Part shown: positions 57,956 through 64,000 of the stretch, one piece after another
How the letters are laid out: every line of letters starts with the position of its first letter
How positions within the stretch are numbered: the first letter of the stretch is position 1
NCBI RefSeq assembly: GCF_027942865.1
Contig: NC_134515.1
Coordinates: 8,671,339-8,735,338, forward strand
Direction of reading: 5' to 3'
DNA: 64,000 bases
Source of the DNA: Odontesthes bonariensis
Lineage: Eukaryota > Chordata > Actinopteri > Atheriniformes > Atherinopsidae
Position numbers and translations under genes: made by a program
Notes under the pieces: model-generated
What the model saw: the letters and a program-made list of their open reading frames with translations, nothing else
Told to the model about the DNA's origin: nothing
Databases searched by the model: none

Positions 57956-60390
57956 CCTGGCTCTGTACTTTGTCTTAGTTTTTATTAAATCTATAATGTA
58001 ATGTGTTGTTGTTCCTCTGAGGTTGTCTTTAACCTGATTTAAGATATAATAAGGATCATATTTCCTCTCTTTATTATGTCCAGATATTTAAAACCTCAAA
58101 ACTGAGTAATGCAAACACACTAATTCTCCTTTTCCATGTTTCTATACAAATAAAAACAGTAATAATTCTTATATTAGAATTCTGTCAATTTATCACTCTG
58201 AATCTTATGTAGACATTTTTAAATGGGCTGCAGGATGGGATTATTTTACAACTCTAGGACAGAGTGGTGATTTATGATTTCACTATTACAGTTTTATATT
58301 CATGACATTTCACATTTCAGCTGCCTCACATGACCCCTTTAAAACAGTTATTTATGCCGTCTAAAAATGCCAACAACACCTTTATCTTTCATCACTTTGT
58401 CATCTTTATTGTATTCGTATTTTTTACCCACATATACAGTTGGACAGTAAAATCAGTGACATCATTAAACAGTGATCCAAAATAGAAGCAGAACTGATTG
58501 AAAAGAAAGATATCCACTTCAATGTTTTCAATACTAAAACAGGACAGAGGGGGGATGACTTATGTAAAAATTATTCAAATGCTTTTGGAATCTACGTAGT
58601 TGTAGACCTCTCTGCAAAACCCAGAATCACTTTTTAACGGGACCAGTGCTAAATAGTATGGGGGGGGGGGCAAAATGAATGGATGAAAGAGACAAGAGTT
58701 TAAATCATGGCTCCAAAATGCTGCCGTTGCTTTCACAGTTTAAACCAGAGGAAATCACTGGCACCTCTCTGATGTGGGGACCATTTTTGCTCTTTTGGTT
58801 AGGGCACAATTTCCAGTTGAAGGGTAATGGTGCTTTCCATTTGACCTGAAAGTTGGAAGATAGTGCCGGGAAGGGCCCCCCTAGCTTCACAGATCATACA
58901 TTGGAACAACAAGTCATATACCCAACTGGATTTGCTCTCGACAGGTAAGATATTTGTGATTTTTAGCCATGCCAGTTTGTAGGAATGAATTGGAGAAAGA
59001 TATCAGGATCTTACATTTTGAATTTTAAGATCTTCCCAGGTTTGTCTGATTTCCTGTGAGGAATCCACCTTGGTGAAGGGCTATTTCAGTCAATATTCCT
59101 TTTTTTTTTTTTCTGGCAATCCAGCAGCTCCAACTTTGGATTTCAAATGGAAAGCAACATAAGTCAACCAAAGACCTGAGTGAGAAATTCTTACTTATTC
59201 TTTCAAAGCCAAACCTGAGTTAGCCCATCTTTAACTCTGCAAAAGCCCTGAGATTTGTCCTGTATTTCAGGCCATTTATCACATATAAAGGGGAATGTGT
59301 CTTCAGTCGATGTGTATTTTCTAACTGCATGCTGCTATGTTTAAACGAATGCTGATTTAGTTTTCCCGGCTACATACGGATCCAAAGTGTTCAATATTCA
59401 GTAAATAAATATGAACTAATATATTGATTAATTTGTGTAAAATATACGAATTAAATAATATCTTAGATTTAATATATTAATAGAAGTCCTTATACTTTTT
59501 TCACAAAAAACTTCACCTATTGAATAAAATAATGTTTCTTCCCATAATGCCCTTCTCCAGACGTCTGTTTTAAGAGATATTTGTTTCCAGTGACACTTTT
59601 ATTTCATATACTGCCATCAAATGGAAGATATGAGCTTGTGATTACAAGAAGTGTGTACAACTCATGAGCATAGAGCTTTATACCTCATGAACATTTTGTA
59701 AGCAGGTTGAATAAACGGCTCCAAAATTAGCCAGTTAGCTGCTACTAGCTACAGTTGTGTCAAAGTAATCCCTAAAATCTGTGATTTTCTACCTTAAGCA
59801 ACAAGGATGCTTCACAGTATTCCTGGGCAGACATGACTGTAAGTTGTGGGCTATGGCTCAGCAGTAATGTGGAGAGGCTGTGTTAACAACAAGTCAGTGT
59901 TAGCTACTGAAATGCATAGCATATTTACTGTGCTTTTGAAGATGCTCTTCATAAGTGCACAAAAAACAGAAAAAGAAAAAAAGAGATTGTCTGTGACAAT
60001 CTGGCCAAAAACACCCGACTAATACTGCCAATACTAGGCTCCACTTTGATGTTGAAAATTATTTTAACGCTAAGCTCAAACATCAACCTAGCTGCTATGC
60101 GTGCTAGCTAGGTAGAGAATTGTTAAGAAAAAGGCTTAAAAGCAGCAGAAGTATTGTACCTGTGCTTATGTACTATTTACAACCTTTAGTCGGTTGATTC
60201 ACAATAACTTTGTATTTTGACATATTGTACTAGTACTAGTACTAGTAACTGTCTGAATTTGCAGCAATTTAATTTGTTAGCTAAAGAGATGCAAAGATTA
60301 GGTAAAAAGGTTGAAAAGGTAAGAACGCCCTGCTGCCTTCTTATAGAACTCATGAGCTTGTAATCGCAGCATGGAAAGTTAGACTTATGA
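57956..60390. other. Intergenic stretch between caveolin and the unidentified gene
   Basis: No gene recognised. A G-run at 58,660-58,670, a T-run near 59,100 and a TACTAG triple repeat at 60,226-60,247 are the only simple features. Confidence 0.4.
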
Positions 60391-60398
60391 CTCATGAG

Positions 60399-60601
60399 CT
60401 TTCAATGCCGAAACATAACCAATTAGATTTTAATGCCTAAAACCTAACCAATTAGTTTTTAATGCCTAAACCTAACCAATTAGATTTTAATGCCTAAACC
60501 TAACCAATTAGATTTTAATGCCTAAACCTAACCAATTAGATTTTAATGCCTAAACCCAACCAATTAGTTTTTAATGCCTAAACCTAACCAATTAGATTTA
60601 A
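60399..60601. repeat. 28-bp minisatellite, left part (about 7 units)
   Basis: Units of about 28 bases, TTAATGCCTAAACCTAACCA followed by ATTAGATT, with small substitutions. Each unit contains TTAA. Confidence 0.9.
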
Positions 60602-61480
60602 AGTGATACTCCGGAGTAAATTCAACCTGGGGTCATATGAACGGTGATATCCAGCCAAGTAGCCCACCCACAGTTTTTTCGATATTGGCTGAACATCAGC
60701 TGAGTTACTGAGTTATCCCGAATAGCTTCGTACAAGGGTTAATGGATCCAGGTCCGTATCTCCAAAATTACCACACTAAAATCACATGCCATGACACCAA
60801 ACTTCTACAGTAGTACAAATACGGTCTGTACTCACAAAGCGATGCATTTGGAAGTTTGAAAATAGTCCAGGAGTTTATTATTATCAACACAAGCCTGATA
60901 GCTTCTCTGCAGCTAAAGCTACGTCGACGTCACTCCAAGGCGCCGGGAGCTTCAAAGTAAGATGAGGGTTGATCTACTACTGTAGACAACAAAGTATATG
61001 CTATATTCTACATGTTTTTTTATGAATTTTTGTGTTGTAGAGTTGTGAAATTATTTTATCAATGGAGAAATTGAGCAGCCTTGCTTTGTTGTCTACAGTA
61101 GTAGATCAACCCTCATCTTACTTTGAAGCTCCCGGCGCCTTGGAGTGACGTCGACGTAGCTTTAGCTGCAGAGAAGCTATCAGGCTTGTGTTGATAATAA
61201 TAAACTCCTGGACTATTTTCAAACTTCCAAATGCATCGCTTTGTGAGTACAGACCATATTAGTACTACTGTAGAAGTTTGGTGTCATGGCATGTGATTTT
61301 AGTGTGGTAATTTTGGAGATACGGACCTGGATCCATTAACCCTTGTACGAAGCTATTCGGGATAACTCAGTAACTCAGCTGATGTTCAGCCAATATCGAA
61401 AAAACTGCGGGTGGGCTACTTGGCTGGATATCACCGTTCAAATGACCCCAGGTTGAATTTACTCCGGAGTATCACTTTAA
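60598..61480. mobile_element. Large TTAA-flanked hairpin element inserted in the minisatellite
   Basis: Arms of about 395 bases (about 60,602-60,993 and 61,087-61,476) are near-perfect reverse complements around a loop of about 95 bases. The termini AGTGATACTCCGGAGT and ACTCCGGAGTATCACT are flanked by TTAA at 60,598-60,601 and 61,477-61,480. It has no coding capacity. TTAA flanks indicate piggyBac-type mobilisation. Confidence 0.9.
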
Positions 61481-61700
61481 TGCCTAAACCTAACCAATTA
61501 GATTTAATGCCTAAACCTAACCAATTAGTTTTCAATGCCGAAACCTAACCAATTAATTTTTAATGCCTAAACATAACCAATTAGTTTTAAAACCTGAACT
61601 TAACCACTTAGTTTTTAATGCCTAAACCTAACCAATTCGTTTTTAATGCCTAAACATAACCACTTAGTTTTTAATGCTGAAACTTAGCAAAATAACAATT
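61477..61700. repeat. 28-bp minisatellite, right part (about 8 units)
   Basis: Continuation of the same unit beyond the hairpin element, with more diverged units towards the right (for example AACCTGAACTTAACCACTTA). Confidence 0.88.
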
Positions 61701-63182
61701 TAAAGCAGAAAAACGTGGCAACTAAAAATGACTAAAGTAATTGTAGAAAGTACTTGGTTTAATAGAGCCGTCATACGGAAACACCAAAGAGTTTCAGGAG
61801 TTGCTGTTCACACAATCACATCTTAGCGGGAGGCTTTACGGTGAAAACACACAGGGGAAGTCCTGTCTTTGCTTTACAGCCCATTGAGAATAGCAAATGA
61901 AGCTCCTTATTGTGTTGTTATGAAAACTACTTGATTTTGTGGAAAGAAGCATACAGGTCAAACTCAGCAGCACACACTCGCAGCAAACACTATGAAATCT
62001 CTGCTAACACGTTTTTATATTGTCTCACCTGCATATTTTAGAGGTTTTACTCAGAGGCTGGATGGAAAATGCTGCAACTCTGGAACGTCTCTAGAACATT
62101 TCAGGACTCCGGTAAATTACGTGAAAGCGGCTTCAGATATAGACTCCTGGCTTTTATGCAAGTACCACAAAATTCCCTTTTTTCACCCGTTCACAAAATA
62201 GTGTGACACTGTTCATATGTGCAGTTATCCTTGTGTATGTATATGAAAAGCTTTCTTTTTTTGGTCATAGAACATGAATTATTAGATTATATGACCGTTC
62301 AATTAACTTTGTGAGACTGTATTAGCTGACATGGACTTGTAAGTAGGCTACAATAAACATTACTCCATTGGAAGGCACAATTGAAATGTAACATGATATA
62401 AAATTAGCTTGAGTGTGTACCTGTTCAATGAAATAACAGGCATTTGAAGCTATTTTTTAATCAAACAAAATTTTTGTCTTTAATTAAAAGACTGATGGAA
62501 TTGTGTGCCATAATGAATTGAGTTTTAACAATGTCCTAAATTAATTTCAGAAAAGATGGATTCAGTCTGATATTTCACACAATTTTTAACGCAATTCTGT
62601 ATTAATGTTTTGTTTTGTAATATTGAACACTTGTGGGTCCATAGACATCGTCCTTGTTCACTCTTTAAAACAAATTACGCAGAGTTTTAACCTTATCTGG
62701 TCTTTTCAAGTGAAATAAACGTTAAGAGTCAAAGATGTGAAGGCACTCCTAGACACAGGCCCCAGATCAGTTTTCTATTTAGAATGAAGTAAACATCAGG
62801 GTGAGCTGATCTCAGACTTGCCACTAGGGGGCAGCTTAAGTATTTTGTTGCTTTTGATGGACAGTCGGTACCATTTCAACCACTTTTAACTGTCTGCTGA
62901 TCTCACTGGTCAGGTCATATTCCTAACGCTCCAAAAGTTGTAAAAGCCTGGAGAACAAAACAAACCAGAAGATTAAAAAACAAAAAAAAACAAAAAACCA
63001 GCTGGAAAACAGAGACACTTGACATACACTTACACGGCACCAAGACTAGTGGCACTATGAGATGGCAGACGCAATTATTATACACGTGTCAAAAAAATAA
63101 ATCAAGATCTTCGCCAAATGCCTCATTGGCATCGGCTCAATAATTATCATCGTCAAACAATGAATCAAAAAATTCTCTTGTT
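61701..63182. other. 3' flank of the unidentified gene
   Basis: Should include the 3' UTR of the minus-strand gene ending at 63,183. No AATAAA was found on that strand; ATTAAA near 62,455 is possible. A CTCF-like motif lies at 62,820. Confidence 0.4.
62820..62835 (+). promoter_or_regulatory. CTCF-like motif
   Basis: GCCACTAGGGGGCAGC fits the CTCF core CCASYAGRKGGCRS at every position. It lies just past the 3' end of the unidentified gene, between it and the caveolin/fam50a/il17rd cluster. Confidence 0.5.
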
Positions 63183-63377
63183 TTAGTCCACCGGTCTGAA
63201 AATGGCCCGTCCTCTGAGACCAAATCCTCCTTTTTTGGCAGAGGGGGCAGCTTGAGGAAGAGAGGAAGAGGGGGCGGGAGCAGGGGCGACAGGGGTGGCG
63301 AGGGCAGGCGATTGCACCGCAGGCTGGCGAGACAGGAGCTCCTTGAACACCGAGTTCATCTGACGGCTGATCATCTC
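63183..63377 (-). CDS. Unidentified gene, terminal coding exon
   Basis: Sixty-four residues ending GLRGRAIFRPVD. The acceptor lies in a CT-rich tract (TTTATCTCTCAG). An amphipathic start (MNSVFKELL) precedes an Ala/Pro-rich linker. Confidence 0.6.
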   Translation of the reverse strand, partial: EMISRQMNSVFKELLSRQPAVQSPALATPVAPAPAPSSSLPQAAPSAKKGGFGLRGRAIFRPVD

Positions 63378-63935
63378 CTGAGAGATAAAGAGACGTAAAG
63401 ACAAACAGCCAAACAGGGAACAGAGATGTGAAAATGCGGCTTCTGTCCCCGTTTCTGTGAAGCCAGACTCGGACGTGTGTACAAGGAGCTACAGGGATGC
63501 TTCATTCAAGTTCATCCCGGACATTTTTTGTCACTCTTTGTGTACAATAGAAAGAGGAAAAACAAACAACAAAGCATTGGAGCCAAGACTAGTATGAATT
63601 TCTTCTATTTACTTTGTGGACACGTTGTGTTTTAGTTTTATTTGAAGTGAGATATTGAAGCAGCATTCCTCATTTGTGGAGAAGGTCATAAAAATTCTGC
63701 CATTTTCTGGAGACAGTCTTCCTCCTAGTCCTCGGGGGAAAATGTCAGTTTTATAGTAAATTACTTCTTCTTCTTCTACTGCATCCATTCGTTGTTTAAA
63801 GCTGGGAGGTTTTGAGTTAAGGTCTCTCCTCCAGAGATATGTCATAACCTGAAATGCCTCTAAAGGTTTCAGGTATTTTTCCAGACTACGTGTATGTTTT
63901 TACCTGACCGGAATATAGATCGCTGTCTACACTAT
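63183..63935 (-). CDS. Unidentified protein, C-terminal two coding exons
   Basis: I do not recognise this gene. The terminal exon 63377-63183 (acceptor ATCTCTCAG, stop TAA) encodes 64 residues: EMISRQMNSVFKELLSRQ, an alanine/proline/serine-rich linker of about 30 residues, and the basic end KKGGFGLRGRAIFRPVD. A candidate preceding exon at 63935-63904 encodes DSVDSDLYSGQ (donor CAG|GTAAAA); it joins in frame to give an acidic, Ser-rich lead-in. The rest lies beyond the right edge. The low-complexity linker between two ordered-looking ends, clean splice sites and a good stop support a real C-terminus. Confidence 0.55.
63904..63935 (-). CDS. Unidentified gene, candidate penultimate exon
   Basis: Thirty-two bases encoding the end of an Asp codon plus SVDSDLYSGQ, bounded by GGAG| and |GTAAAA. 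A T-run lies upstream as a pyrimidine tract. The phase fits the terminal exon, but an exon this short is weak evidence on its own. Confidence 0.35.
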
Positions 63936-64000
63936 CTCCAACAGGAAGTGTCATAAAAAAAAAACATGTTTTTGTGTATATAAAGCCAGCAGAGCTCTTA

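Noticed and set aside
60399..61700. Telomere-like CCTAACC words in the 28-bp minisatellite
   Set aside because: The unit is 28 bases and not a TTAGGG array; the resemblance is limited to a few bases.
63609..63845. Minus-strand open frame beside the unidentified gene
   Set aside because: Its composition is unlike coding sequence and no good splice sites bound it; it probably lies in the intron between the two candidate exons.

Overview
The window looks like nuclear DNA of a ray-finned (teleost) fish. It has intron-rich vertebrate genes with GT-AG splice sites, an IL-17 receptor D gene of the Sef type, and a dense load of Tc1-like, hAT, LINE and TTAA-flanked hairpin elements of the kinds common in fish. 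I cannot name the species. All recognised genes lie on the minus strand and run in tandem, so the order of transcription is right to left.

Gene layout, right to left. (1) About 63.94-63.18 kb: the last two coding exons of an unidentified gene that enters from beyond the right edge. (2) 55.57-52.92 kb: a three-exon caveolin gene, most like caveolin-2, with a proline-rich N-terminus. (3) 51.72-23.94 kb: a complete fam50a (XAP5 family, nuclear pre-mRNA splicing factor), rebuilt as 13 coding exons giving 331 residues with all junction phases consistent. (4) 23.44-4.78 kb: the first seven coding exons (260 residues: signal peptide and most of the ectodomain) of il17rd; the rest, with the transmembrane and SEFIR parts, lies off the left edge. 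The fam50a stop and the il17rd start are only 498 bp apart. The caveolin poly(A) signal and the probable fam50a promoter are less than 1 kb apart.

The most striking structure is in fam50a intron 6: about 5.8 kb of GTAG/GTAA/GATA-type tetranucleotide repeat (about 33,584-39,366). It touches exon 7, supplies that exon's splice acceptor and pyrimidine tract, contains a 1.8-1.9 kb internal duplication, and would be transcribed as nearly G-free RNA. A small degenerate relative of the array lies in intron 4. The very long Tyr-Leu-Pro-Thr reading frames over the array are by-products of the repeat, not proteins.

The rest is introns and spacers filled with repeats. These include two Tc1-like copies in opposite orientation (20.5 and 57 kb) and two other Tc1-like fragments; a hAT element with a clean 8-bp target duplication (16.4-18.2 kb); two near-identical BED-zinc-finger hAT derivatives in opposite orientation (47.6 and 54.8 kb); and an element with a helicase-like fragment and a 9-bp duplication (32.3-32.9 kb). 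There are also LINE remnants, and a large TTAA hairpin element inserted inside a 28-bp minisatellite (60.4-61.7 kb). No rRNA, CRISPR or credible functional tRNA gene was seen.
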